DNA from: Rhodospirillaceae bacterium
Lineage (GTDB): Bacteria; Pseudomonadota; Alphaproteobacteria; GCA-2731375
Direction: 5' to 3'
DNA length: 64,000 nucleotides
Assembly: GCA_018667855.1 (NCBI GenBank)
Contig: JABIRL010000145.1
Coordinates: forward strand, 1 to 64,000
Below are positions 37,595-47,372 of the stretch, piece by piece. Numbering within the stretch: position 1 is the first letter of the stretch; every line of letters starts with the position of its first letter. The translations under genes and the position numbers were made by a program. The notes below the pieces were generated by a model. It was not told the origin of the DNA. It saw only the letters and a list, made by a program, of their open reading frames with translations, and did no database searches.

Positions 37595-38023
37595 ATGCGT
37601 AGATACGATCTAGCACCATTGTTACGTTCATCCGTCGGCTTCGACCGTTTTGACCAGCTGTTTGATGCAGCCCGGCAAAGCGATGGCGGGGCCAACCCCT
37701 ATCCCCCCTATAACATCGAAAAACTGGACGACAGCTACCGCATTTCCCTTGCCGTGGCGGGCTTCAGCGAAGGCGATGTTGAGATCACCGTGAAGGAAAA
37801 TGTCCTTATCGTCGAGGGCAAGCCGTTGACTGAACGGGAAGACATTGCCTACCTGCATCACGGGATCGCCGGTCGGGGATTCGAGCGCCGCTTCCAGTTG
37901 GCCGATAACGTCCAAGTTACTGGCGCCAAACTGGAAAACGGCTTGCTTCACGTGGATCTTGAGCGTCATACGCCCGAGCATCTGAAGCCGCGACGTATTG
38001 AAATCGAAAAAGCGGCTGCCTAG
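37595..38023 (+). CDS. Hsp20 family small heat shock protein
   Basis: NPYPPYNIEKLDDSYRISLAVAGFSEGDVEITVKENVLIVEGK...RGFERRFQLADNVQVTGAKLENGLLHVDL (alpha-crystallin domain). Confidence 0.95.
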   Translation: MRRYDLAPLLRSSVGFDRFDQLFDAARQSDGGANPYPPYNIEKLDDSYRISLAVAGFSEGDVEITVKENVLIVEGKPLTEREDIAYLHHGIAGRGFERRFQLADNVQVTGAKLENGLLHVDLERHTPEHLKPRRIEIEKAAA

Positions 38024-38047
38024 TCGGCGGCCTGCAATCCAGCAACC

Positions 38048-38085
38048 GGGCCCGCCATCCTGCGATGGCGGGCCCTTCTTGTTTT
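38048..38085 (+). terminator. Rho-independent terminator after hsp20
   Basis: GGGCCCGCCATC-CTGC-GATGGCGGGCCC (12-bp perfect stem) followed by TTCTTGTTTT. Confidence 0.88.
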
Positions 38086-38224
38086 CGATGCAGTTGCCGC
38101 GATGGCGGGACAGCATCAAATCGCCCCCTTTACATTGTGTTAATAATCTATATATATAAAAATATCTTTATGTAGTGAATAAAACAGGTCGCGCGCCACC
38201 GGCGGCGATCCATGGGGCCTAAAT

Positions 38225-39166
38225 ATGGAATTGTTGCTGCAAGGACTGCGGGCCGCGGCGGAACCCACGCGGTTACGTCTGTTGGCGTTGTGTGCCCATG
38301 CGGAACTGACAGTGACGGAGTTGACCCAGATCTTGGGCCAAAGCCAGCCGCGGGTCTCGCGCCATTTGAAACTACTGTGCGACGCGGGGCTGCTGGAACG
38401 GCACCGGGAAGGGACCTGGGCCTATTATCGCTTGGCGGATACCTCCGATTGCGCCCATCTGGCCCGCACCCTGATCGATCTGGTGCCCGATTGCGATGAT
38501 GGCCTGGCGCGGGATTTGAGCCGCCTTTCGGCGATCAAGCAGACCAGAGCGGCGACGGCCGCGGAATATTTTCGCGCCAATGCGGACCGCTGGGACGAGA
38601 TCCGCTCTCTCTATGTACCGGAACAAGAAGTTGAAGCGGCTTTGCTGAAGGTGATCGGCGACCAACCCATCAACGATTTTCTGGACATTGGAACCGGGAC
38701 GGGCCGCATACTTGAAGTTTTCGCACCCCGTATCAATCGGGGCACGGGCATCGATCTGTCACACGAAATGCTGCAAGTGGCCCGTGCAAAATTGGAACAG
38801 GCCGGCCATCGCCATTGCCAGGTCCGCCATGGCGATATGTACAATCTGCAACTGCCGGTCGATGAATTTGATGTGGTGGTCTTGCATCAGGTCCTGCACT
38901 ACGCGGAAGAACCTGGCGCGGTCTTATCAGAGGCGGCGCAAACCCTGCGGCCGGGCGGGCGCCTTCTTGTGGTGGACTTCGCGGCTCATGACCAGGAATT
39001 TCTGCGCACCGAGCATCAACATCGCTGGTTAGGCTTTGAGCCCGATCAAGTGGGCGACTGGTGTGCGGCCCAGGGATTAGAGGTGCGGGCGCCGATCGAG
39101 CTGGCCGGCAGTCGCTTGACGGTTCTGATCTGGCTTGCCGCGCGCAAGGGGGAATTATCGTCATGA
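38225..39166 (+). CDS. ArsR-family regulator fused to SAM-dependent methyltransferase
   Basis: N-terminal wHTH (LTVTELTQILGQSQPRVSRHLKLLCDAGLLERHREG) and C-terminal class I MTase (FLDIGTGTGRILEVFAPRINRGTGIDLSHEML). Confidence 0.92.
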   Translation: MELLLQGLRAAAEPTRLRLLALCAHAELTVTELTQILGQSQPRVSRHLKLLCDAGLLERHREGTWAYYRLADTSDCAHLARTLIDLVPDCDDGLARDLSRLSAIKQTRAATAAEYFRANADRWDEIRSLYVPEQEVEAALLKVIGDQPINDFLDIGTGTGRILEVFAPRINRGTGIDLSHEMLQVARAKLEQAGHRHCQVRHGDMYNLQLPVDEFDVVVLHQVLHYAEEPGAVLSEAAQTLRPGGRLLVVDFAAHDQEFLRTEHQHRWLGFEPDQVGDWCAAQGLEVRAPIELAGSRLTVLIWLAARKGELSS

Positions 39167-40092
39167 CACCAGCTGTTCAGGACAATCGCGTCGTTTCGTC
39201 CGCCGCAATGGGGGGCATGGGGCCGTTGTCGGTCTCTTTCGAATTCTTTCCACCCAAGACCGACGCCATGGCGGAAAATCTCTGGCGCGCCATGGAGCGT
39301 TTGCGCCCCCTGCATCCGGCCTTTGTGTCCGTTACTTATGGTGCCGGCGGCAGCACCCGCCAACGTACCCACGACACGGTCAGCCGTATCCAGAACGAGG
39401 GTGGATTGCCCTGCGCGGCCCATCTGACGTGCGTCGGCGCCAGCCGGAACGAAGTCAATAAAGTCGCTCAGGCCTACTGGGATGCCGGCATCCGGCATTT
39501 GGTCGCCCTGCGCGGTGATCCGCCGGAAGGCGAAGAGGAATATCAGAACCATCCGGACGGCTATCTGAATGCGGCCGAGTTGGTGGCGGGATTGCGAGAT
39601 GTTGCAGACTTCGAGATTTCCGTCGCCGCCTACCCCGAGATGCACCCGAATTCCCCTTCCAGCCAGGCGGATTTAGACAATCTGAAGCGCAAGATCGATG
39701 CCGGCGCCAATCGCGCCATCACGCAGTTTTTCTTTGATGCCGACACCTATCTGCGTTTTCTGGAACGGGCCCGCGCGGCGGGGATCTGGGTGCCGATCGT
39801 GCCGGGTATCCTGCCGGTCAGCAATTTCGTGCAGGCCAACCGTATCGCCAAGGCCTGTGGCACTGCCATACCGGCCTGGATGACACATTTATTCGAGGGT
39901 CTGGAAGATGATCCCGAAACCCGGCGCATGGTGGCCGTGACAGTGGCGGCTCAACAATGCCAAAAACTGCAAACCGCCGGCGTCACCGATTTTCATTTTT
40001 ATACATTGAACAGAGCCGATCTGACGTACGCGATTTGCCACATACTGGGCCTGCGTCCGCAAGGTGAACAGCCAGGAGAGACAGCCCCATGA
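39163..40092 (+). CDS. metF: Methylenetetrahydrofolate reductase
   Basis: SVSFEFFPPKTDAMAENLW, FVSVTYGAGGSTR, HLTCVG, RHLVALRGDPP; ATGA overlap with the upstream gene. Confidence 0.95.
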   Translation: MTPAVQDNRVVSSAAMGGMGPLSVSFEFFPPKTDAMAENLWRAMERLRPLHPAFVSVTYGAGGSTRQRTHDTVSRIQNEGGLPCAAHLTCVGASRNEVNKVAQAYWDAGIRHLVALRGDPPEGEEEYQNHPDGYLNAAELVAGLRDVADFEISVAAYPEMHPNSPSSQADLDNLKRKIDAGANRAITQFFFDADTYLRFLERARAAGIWVPIVPGILPVSNFVQANRIAKACGTAIPAWMTHLFEGLEDDPETRRMVAVTVAAQQCQKLQTAGVTDFHFYTLNRADLTYAICHILGLRPQGEQPGETAP

Positions 40093-43000
40093 CCAATATT
40101 TTGGAACATCTGCGTGAGGAGGTGTTGCTGTGCGACGGCGCCATGGGCAGCCGCCTGCAACAGGCCGATCTGGATATCGAGATTGATTTCCTGGGCCAGG
40201 AGAACTGCTCGGAAATTCTGAACATCAGCCGCCCGGACATCATCCGCGAAATCCAGGCCGGCTTCGTTGCCGCCGGCTCTGACATTCTGTTGACCAATAC
40301 CTTTGGCGGCTCCCCTATCACCCTGGCGGAATTCGACCTGCAGGACCGGGCCCATGAAATCAACAAACGGGCCGCGGAACTGGCCCGCGAGGCCCTGGCT
40401 GAGTTCAGCCGTGACGGTGTGCAGCGCTACGTGCTGGGCGATATTGGGCCCGGCACCAAACTACCCAGCCTGGGCCAGATCGACTATGACGAGTTGGAAG
40501 CCGCGTTGGCGGTGCAGACGGCGGGTCTGTTGGCGGGGGGCGTCGACGGCATTATGATCGAGACCGTACAGGACATCATGCAGCTGAAGGCGGCTGTGAA
40601 CGGTGCTCGGGTCGCCTTTGCCGAGGCCGGGCGCGAAGTGCCGCTGCTGACACAGGTCACCGTGGAAACCAACGGCACTCTGCTGGTGGGCACGGACATC
40701 GCCGGCGCGGCGACGGTCATTCATGCCCTTGGGGTGGAGGCCATGGGCTTGAATTGCGCCACCGGTCCGCGGGAGATGGCGGAGCATGTGCGCTGGTTGT
40801 CAGAACAATGGCCCGGCGTCATATCCATCCAGCCGAACGCCGGGTTGCCGGAACTGGTGGATGGCAACCCCAGCTATCCCCTGTCGGCCGAGGAACTCGC
40901 CGATTGGGCCAAGCGGTTCGTGGTCGAGGATGGCGTCAACATGATTGGCGGTTGCTGCGGTACCGTTACGACGCATATCAAGGCCTTGCACGATATGCTG
41001 GAGGGTCTGGGCCAGGGCCGGCGGCCGAAGCCCGGCAACCGGGCCTCCGAATGGGTGCCGGGCCTTGCCTCCCTATACGGGCAAATTCCCTACCGTCAGG
41101 AAAATGCCTATCTCTCCATCGGCGAGCGCTGCAATGCCAACGGCTCAAAGAAATTCCGCGAATTGCAGGAAGCCGAGGATTGGGACGGTTGTATCGCCAT
41201 GGGCCGGGAGCAGGCCAAGGAAGGCTCCCATGCGCTTGATCTTTGCACCGCTTTCGTGGGTCGGGATGAACTTTCAGATATGAGTGCCATGGTCAGCCGT
41301 ATGCGCGGCGCCGTGCACGCGCCATTGGTCATCGATTCAACGGAATTTCCCGTGCTTGAGGGCGCCTTGAAACTATACGGTGGCAAGGCCCTGATCAATT
41401 CCATCAATTTCGAGGATGGGGAGGAGCCGGCGGCGAAGCGCCTCCGCCTGGCGCGAAAATTCGGCTGCGGCGTCATTGCCCTGACCATTGATGAAGAGGG
41501 CATGGCGAAAACCACCGACGAGAAAGTAAAATTGGCGCATCGGTTGCATGACTATGCTGTCAACCAGCACGGCCTGCCGTCGAGTGATTTGTTGTTCGAT
41601 CCTTTGACATTTACAATTTGCACCGGCAATGAAGATGACCGCCGCCTCGGTCTGGAAACCCTGGACGCCATCGAGCGGATTTCCAAGGAACTGCCCGAAT
41701 GTCAGATCATTCTGGGCCTTTCCAACATCTCCTTCGGCCTGAAGCCGGCGGCGCGCCATGTGCTGAATTCGGTTTATTTGCAACATGCCCTGGATCGCGG
41801 CATGACCGGCGCCATCGTGCATCTTTCGAAAATCCTGCCCCTGCATTCCATTCCGGAGGAAGAGGTCAAGGTGGCGGAGGATCTGATCTATGACCGCCGC
41901 GCCGAGGGCTATGACCCCCTGCATGCCTTCATCGCCCTGTACCAGGACCGCACGGCGGCGAAGGTAGTGAAGGAACGCCCGGCGGAGGTCGAGGAACGGC
42001 TGAAATTGCGCATCATTGATGGTGACCGCCCCGGTCTGGAAGAGGACCTGGACGAGGCCATGGAAGAACATGCGCCGTTGAAAATCGTCAACGATATTTT
42101 GCTGGGCGGCATGAAAGTGGTAGGCGAATTATTTGGCTCCGGCCAGATGCAATTGCCGTTCGTGCTGCAGTCAGCGGAAACCATGAAGGCCTCGGTCGCC
42201 TATCTGGAACCGCATATGGAGCGTACCGCCGATAGCCAGAAGGGCACCATCGTGCTGGCCACGGTGAAGGGCGACGTGCACGATATCGGCAAGAACCTTG
42301 TGGATATAATCTTGACCAACAATGGCTACCGGGTAGTGAACCTCGGCATTAAGCAGCCCATCGGCGCCATCATGGAGGCGGTGAAGGAACATGACGCCGA
42401 CGCCGTGGGTATGTCCGGCCTGTTAGTCAAGTCGACCACCATCATGCGCGAAAATCTCGAAGAAATGTCCCGCCAGCAGATCAATTTGCCGGTCATGTTG
42501 GGCGGTGCCGCCCTGACCCGTGGTTTTGTTGAGGAAGATTGCGCCCAGGCCTATGCCGCTGCCTCCGGCCGCGTGGCCTATGCCCGCGATGCCTTCGACG
42601 GCCTGGATATCATGGGCAAAGTGGTGGACGGCGTCTTCGATGACTATATCGCCGAACGGGACAGCAAACGCGAGGGCCGTCCCACCAACAAACGCCGCAA
42701 ACTGGGCCAGCCCACATTGATGCCGCGGCCGCTGGATCTGGAAGAGGTCCGCACCCGGCGCGAGGAACTGCACAAAGGCGTCGCCGTGCCCGAAGCGCCG
42801 TTTTTCGGTCACCGCATTATTGAGCAGGTCGGGATCAAATCCCTGCTGCCTTATTTGAACGAGCGCATGCTGTATCAATTTCATTGGGGCTACCGCAAGC
42901 GCGGCCGCGCCCTGAAGGAATATATGGAATGGGCGAGGGGAGAGGTAAAGCCGATCCTGACCGATCTGGTGGCCCGCTGCGAGGCGGAGAATATTTTGCA

Positions 43001-43577
43001 GCCGCAAGCGGTCTACGGCTATTTCCCCGCCGCCAGTGACGGCGATGATCTGGTGCTGTTCGGCCCGGACGGCGGTGATGAGGTGGCCCGGTTCGCGCTG
43101 CCCCGGCAGGATCGCGCGGGCGGGCTGTGCATCGCCGATTTTTTCCGCGAAGCGGACAGCGGCGCGCGGGACGTGATCGCGCTACAGGCCGTGACGGTGG
43201 GTCAGCACGCCTCCGAAGTGGCGCGGCAATGGTTCGATGATGACCGTTATCAGGATTATCTGTATCTGCACGGCCTGGGCGTCGAGATGGCGGAGGCCAT
43301 GGCGGAATATGTGCACAAACGGGTGCGGGGCGAGTTGGGCTTCGGCGATCAGGACGCGCGCGACAACGATGCCCTGTTGAACCAGGGTTATCGCGGCTCC
43401 CGCTATTCGTTCGGCTATCCGGCCTGCCCGACTATGTCGGATCAGCGCAAGATCCTTGATCTGCTGGGGGCGGACCGTATCGGTCTGGTCATGGGTGATG
43501 AGGATCAGCTGCATCCCGAACAATCCACGTCAGCCATCATCGTGCATCACCCGCAAGCCAAGTACTTCAGCGTTTAG
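40089..43577 (+). CDS. metH: Cobalamin-dependent methionine synthase
   Basis: DGAMGSRLQQ, GGCCGT, IGERCNANGSKKFR, VKGDVHDIGKNLVDIIL (B12 motif DxHxxG), C-terminal activation domain. Confidence 0.97.
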   Translation: MTNILEHLREEVLLCDGAMGSRLQQADLDIEIDFLGQENCSEILNISRPDIIREIQAGFVAAGSDILLTNTFGGSPITLAEFDLQDRAHEINKRAAELAREALAEFSRDGVQRYVLGDIGPGTKLPSLGQIDYDELEAALAVQTAGLLAGGVDGIMIETVQDIMQLKAAVNGARVAFAEAGREVPLLTQVTVETNGTLLVGTDIAGAATVIHALGVEAMGLNCATGPREMAEHVRWLSEQWPGVISIQPNAGLPELVDGNPSYPLSAEELADWAKRFVVEDGVNMIGGCCGTVTTHIKALHDMLEGLGQGRRPKPGNRASEWVPGLASLYGQIPYRQENAYLSIGERCNANGSKKFRELQEAEDWDGCIAMGREQAKEGSHALDLCTAFVGRDELSDMSAMVSRMRGAVHAPLVIDSTEFPVLEGALKLYGGKALINSINFEDGEEPAAKRLRLARKFGCGVIALTIDEEGMAKTTDEKVKLAHRLHDYAVNQHGLPSSDLLFDPLTFTICTGNEDDRRLGLETLDAIERISKELPECQIILGLSNISFGLKPAARHVLNSVYLQHALDRGMTGAIVHLSKILPLHSIPEEEVKVAEDLIYDRRAEGYDPLHAFIALYQDRTAAKVVKERPAEVEERLKLRIIDGDRPGLEEDLDEAMEEHAPLKIVNDILLGGMKVVGELFGSGQMQLPFVLQSAETMKASVAYLEPHMERTADSQKGTIVLATVKGDVHDIGKNLVDIILTNNGYRVVNLGIKQPIGAIMEAVKEHDADAVGMSGLLVKSTTIMRENLEEMSRQQINLPVMLGGAALTRGFVEEDCAQAYAAASGRVAYARDAFDGLDIMGKVVDGVFDDYIAERDSKREGRPTNKRRKLGQPTLMPRPLDLEEVRTRREELHKGVAVPEAPFFGHRIIEQVGIKSLLPYLNERMLYQFHWGYRKRGRALKEYMEWARGEVKPILTDLVARCEAENILQPQAVYGYFPAASDGDDLVLFGPDGGDEVARFALPRQDRAGGLCIADFFREADSGARDVIALQAVTVGQHASEVARQWFDDDRYQDYLYLHGLGVEMAEAMAEYVHKRVRGELGFGDQDARDNDALLNQGYRGSRYSFGYPACPTMSDQRKILDLLGADRIGLVMGDEDQLHPEQSTSAIIVHHPQAKYFSV

Positions 43578-43579
43578 GC

Positions 43580-44776
43580 CTATGTGGTTTGTTCCGTCAA
43601 TCGCTTCAGAGGTTGGTCGCTGATGGGCCAGTGCAGGGCGGCGGCCATCAGGCCAAGGGCGACCGAAATGGCCCACATCAAATCGTACGACCCGGTCATG
43701 TCGTAGATCACGCCACCCAGCCAAGCGCCGGAAAATCCGCCGATCTGATGACTCATGAACACAACACCGAACAACATGGAAAAATGACGGGTGCCAAATA
43801 CCTGCGCGACGATACCGCTGGTCAGGGGTACTGTCGCCAGCCATAGAAGGCCTAGTGTCGCGCCGAATATCAGCGCCGTCACATCATTGATCGGTATGAA
43901 CAGCATGGTGGTCATGACCACCGCCCGCAGGGCATAGATCAAGGTTAGTACGTTCTTCTTGCGGAACCGATCGCCCGCCGCGCCGAAACTGTAGGCGCCT
44001 ATGATATTGAGCAAGCCAATAACGCCCAAGGCATATGCCGCCGCGGTGAGTGACACATCATTGTCCGCCAGATAGGCGGGGAAATGGGTTGCGATGAAGG
44101 TCACATGAAAGCCGCAAACAAAAAAACCGGCGGCCAGTAGCACATAGCCCGAATGACCGCGCGCCTCCCTGATCGCCTCGCGGAGCGATTGCCGGGAACT
44201 TTCGCTGATCGCCGAAGGATCGATCCGTAACCCCACGGTCACGATAGGGATCACGGCCATCAGAATGGCCATGCCGACAAGGGTCTCGCGCCAGCCAAGG
44301 ACATCCATCATGCCCTGGATGCCGGGGACGAAGAAAAACATACCGAGGGAGCCGGCCGCGATCACCGTGCCAAATACGACACCGCGCCGTTCATTTGGCA
44401 CAACCTTGCCGACGGCGCCAAGAACGATGACCTGGGTGGCGCCGCTCAACCCGAGACCTATCAAAATGCCGAGAGAGATATATAGATCGAGGGCGCTTGC
44501 GGCGAGGCTCATGAGCCATAGGCCCAGCGCATAGCAAAATGATCCGACCACGATCACCTTCACCGCGCCATAACGGTCTGCCACCATACCCGCGATTGGT
44601 TGGACCAGGCCGAACAACAGGGTCTGTGTTGCGATAACCAGGCCAAAAACCTGCCGGCTGATGTCCAAATCGACGGATATGGGGCGCAGAAATATCCCGA
44701 ATGTCAGGCGCAGGCCGTTACTGGCCAAAACGATCAGGACGCCGCAAAGCACCATGATCCACAATTGCCGTGTCAC
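43580..44776 (-). CDS. MFS transporter
   Basis: 12-TM pattern; IVLASNGLRLTFGIFLRPI...GLVQPIAGMVADRYGAVKVIV. Confidence 0.9.
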   Translation of the reverse strand: MTRQLWIMVLCGVLIVLASNGLRLTFGIFLRPISVDLDISRQVFGLVIATQTLLFGLVQPIAGMVADRYGAVKVIVVGSFCYALGLWLMSLAASALDLYISLGILIGLGLSGATQVIVLGAVGKVVPNERRGVVFGTVIAAGSLGMFFFVPGIQGMMDVLGWRETLVGMAILMAVIPIVTVGLRIDPSAISESSRQSLREAIREARGHSGYVLLAAGFFVCGFHVTFIATHFPAYLADNDVSLTAAAYALGVIGLLNIIGAYSFGAAGDRFRKKNVLTLIYALRAVVMTTMLFIPINDVTALIFGATLGLLWLATVPLTSGIVAQVFGTRHFSMLFGVVFMSHQIGGFSGAWLGGVIYDMTGSYDLMWAISVALGLMAAALHWPISDQPLKRLTEQTT

Positions 44777-44815
44777 GAAATTTTATCTCCAACTGTGTTG
44801 TTCAAGTCGTACGGA

Positions 44816-45364
44816 TCAAATCGGCTCCGCGTCGATCAGAATTCCGGCCAGGATAGCCGGTTCGTCGCCGCGATTGACCCAGGCGTGATTGCTGCCCCGC
44901 TGAATTACGACATCCATGGGCTCCATGTCCACCTCGCCGTCATCCAGGATCATACTGACCCGCCCAGACAACAGGATGATGTAGTCGACGGTATCGGTCT
45001 TATGCATGCCGGGTTGAGTGGAACCGCTGTCGTGGGCGCCGGTGGCGCCCATCTTGGCGAAATTTTCCGCGTCGCGGCGGGCCCGCTCTTCGGCCCCGAT
45101 GTCTCCATCCCAGGCGGCGGGGCGGATCTGGAAGAAACGAAAAACGCTGCCCTGGCTGGGCGGTGCCAGGGTGACCTGGGTGTCGGCGGCATCATCATTG
45201 CCACTGTTATCCGCCGGCGCGGCGAATGTGCGCCACAAATCCGTCAGGCCGCGACCTTCTTGCGTCGGGTTCTCCAGCACATGGGACGATGGGCCGTCGC
45301 TCAACACGATGGAATTTCCCGCGCTGTCATGGCCGGTAACGATCCGTCGAACAGGTCTTAACAT
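44816..45364 (-). CDS. Cupin domain protein
   Basis: HKTDTVDYIILLSGRVSMILDDGEVDMEPMDVVIQRGSNHAWVNRGDEPA. Confidence 0.85.
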   Translation of the reverse strand: MLRPVRRIVTGHDSAGNSIVLSDGPSSHVLENPTQEGRGLTDLWRTFAAPADNSGNDDAADTQVTLAPPSQGSVFRFFQIRPAAWDGDIGAEERARRDAENFAKMGATGAHDSGSTQPGMHKTDTVDYIILLSGRVSMILDDGEVDMEPMDVVIQRGSNHAWVNRGDEPAILAGILIDAEPI

Positions 45365-45457
45365 CCTGGCATCCCTTCAATACTTGAAAGGCGGCAAGGT
45401 CGCATGATTTCGCGATACCGGAAAGTCGAAAGCCACAAGTCAATAAAAACCGCAAAA

Positions 45458-45491
45458 AAAGCCCCGCGTACCGTCAGGCAGGCGGGGCTTT
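45458..45491 (-). terminator. Rho-independent terminator downstream of the SDR gene at 45691
   Basis: AAAGCCCCGC...GCGGGGCTTT with T-tract on the minus strand. Confidence 0.8.
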
Positions 45492-45690
45492 CTGTTTGAT
45501 CCAATGGGGCTTGGTCACAGCACCGTATTAAGTCTGTCGATCCATCCCCATCTCTCGACCACGAGATCGAGTTTTGGTTCGTTGCAAATGGTCAGGTGGC
45601 GTTACGTTCAATCGCCTCTCCCATAAGGTTTCGACGAAAAAACGCTATCGTATTATGTCAAATTACGCAAGTCGCAAAATCACCGCTGAA

Positions 45691-46386
45691 TCACCATTGA
45701 ATGATTTCGCCGTCGTAATTTCGGAAGCCGCCGTTGTCCCCCGCGCCCAGCCCGGCGATGACATTACGGATACCGCCGGCGCTTTCCGCGGCCGAGATAT
45801 CGGCGCTGGAGCCGCCCATGTCCGTGCGCACCCAACCGGGATGAAACGATGTGGCGATGACGCCTTGCGAGCCCAGATCATTGGCCAGGATTTTCATCAC
45901 CATATTCACGGCCGCCTTGGAGGAACGGTAGACAATGGAATTTGTCGCCGCGGTCTCGCCGATCGAACCCATGCGGGAAGAAATCGTGATCAGTTTTTTC
46001 TGCTCGGAAGCGGCGACATTATCCGCGAAGGCCTCGGCCACGCGCATGGGCCCCAACACATTGGTGACCATGCAACCTTGCCAGGCATCGTAATCGATAT
46101 CGCCCCTGGCAGCATTGCGCTGCCCCATGATGCCGGCATTATTCAACAACACATCAAAGGGCTGGTCGCCCAACTCGGCCTTTAGGGCGGCAACGGACGC
46201 GGCCTGATCCACATCCAATTGATGCACGGTGACACGGCCATCGGAGTTGGCGGCGGTATCGGCTAATTCACTTGCTTGCCCAGGTGTGCGGCAGCAGGCG
46301 AAGACGCGCCAGCCGTCGGCATCGTACTGGCGAACGAATTCCAGTCCTATGCCGCGCGAGGCGCCTGTAATCATGACAGTTTGCAT
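45691..46386 (-). CDS. SDR family oxidoreductase
   Basis: MITGASRGIGLEFVRQY, LLNNAGIMG, YRSSKAAVNM. Confidence 0.92.
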   Translation of the reverse strand: MQTVMITGASRGIGLEFVRQYDADGWRVFACCRTPGQASELADTAANSDGRVTVHQLDVDQAASVAALKAELGDQPFDVLLNNAGIMGQRNAARGDIDYDAWQGCMVTNVLGPMRVAEAFADNVAASEQKKLITISSRMGSIGETAATNSIVYRSSKAAVNMVMKILANDLGSQGVIATSFHPGWVRTDMGGSSADISAAESAGGIRNVIAGLGAGDNGGFRNYDGEIIQW

Positions 46387-46439
46387 GGGGGGAACTTAGA
46401 AGAATTCCGCGCAACTTGAAACCGTCGCGATTGCCGCGA

Positions 46440-47372
46440 TCAAATAAACCGGCGATAGATCCGATTGGCTAATAGCGGCAACATGTACATGGGCAATTGG
46501 GCCAGGGCGAAAAAGATCACCACCTCCTGTTGGGCGCTATCCGCCAGCACGGCGAGGATCAGGGCCATATTGCAGTTGCCCGCCATGTGCCCGGCGGTAA
46601 ACGCCACTTGCCGGCCGGCGGGCAGGAAGGCGACGGCGCCCAGCACCTGCAGCGCGGCGTTGGCAATAAAGGCGGCGGCGATGGTCAACAATGTGAAGCC
46701 CGGATTGAGGAAAAAATATTCCGTCACGCCGGCCATGATGGCAATAGCGATCACCACAAGGCAGACCACCATCAGGCCATCGAAATGAACCGCATGCCGT
46801 TGAATCTGCACCGGGTTAAGAATCCAACGTTTTATGGCAATGGCAATGGCGAAACCGCCGCCGATCATGAATGCCAAGCGTCCCATGAACTCCAACAAGC
46901 TGATCTGCAATTCCAGATCAAGCAGCCACAGGGCCATGACGGGCAGGGTGAATGGCAGCAGAATATGGTTCAGGACGACCACGGCGATGGCGAAGGCCGC
47001 ATCCAAACCCAGTATCAATGCGAATGTTGGCGCAGACATGATGGGTGCGGAGGCGGCCATGAGGACCAATCCCGCGGCCAGGCCCGCCGGCAACCCAATG
47101 GTTCCGACGACCCCCAACATGAGCACGGGAGAGAGGAACAGGCCGAACAGTGTGAACAGGGTCAACAATATGGGGCGGCGAAGTTGGTCAATGACATCGC
47201 CGAAATCCAACCGTAGAAGGGCCAGAACCAAGCTGACAAAAATTGCCGGCCCCAGGGCGGGGCGCATGAAATCCGACAATGGCGGCAACAGCAATCCGGT
47301 CAGAACGCCAAAGGCCAGAAACTTGGTGGCGTGGCGAGCCAGGAATTCCAGGCCCAGGGAAGCCGCGCCCAT
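46440..47372 (-). CDS. Bile acid:sodium symporter family (BASS-like) protein
   Basis: Hydrophobic multi-TM sequence with BASS-like layout. Confidence 0.65.
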   Translation of the reverse strand: MGAASLGLEFLARHATKFLAFGVLTGLLLPPLSDFMRPALGPAIFVSLVLALLRLDFGDVIDQLRRPILLTLFTLFGLFLSPVLMLGVVGTIGLPAGLAAGLVLMAASAPIMSAPTFALILGLDAAFAIAVVVLNHILLPFTLPVMALWLLDLELQISLLEFMGRLAFMIGGGFAIAIAIKRWILNPVQIQRHAVHFDGLMVVCLVVIAIAIMAGVTEYFFLNPGFTLLTIAAAFIANAALQVLGAVAFLPAGRQVAFTAGHMAGNCNMALILAVLADSAQQEVVIFFALAQLPMYMLPLLANRIYRRFI

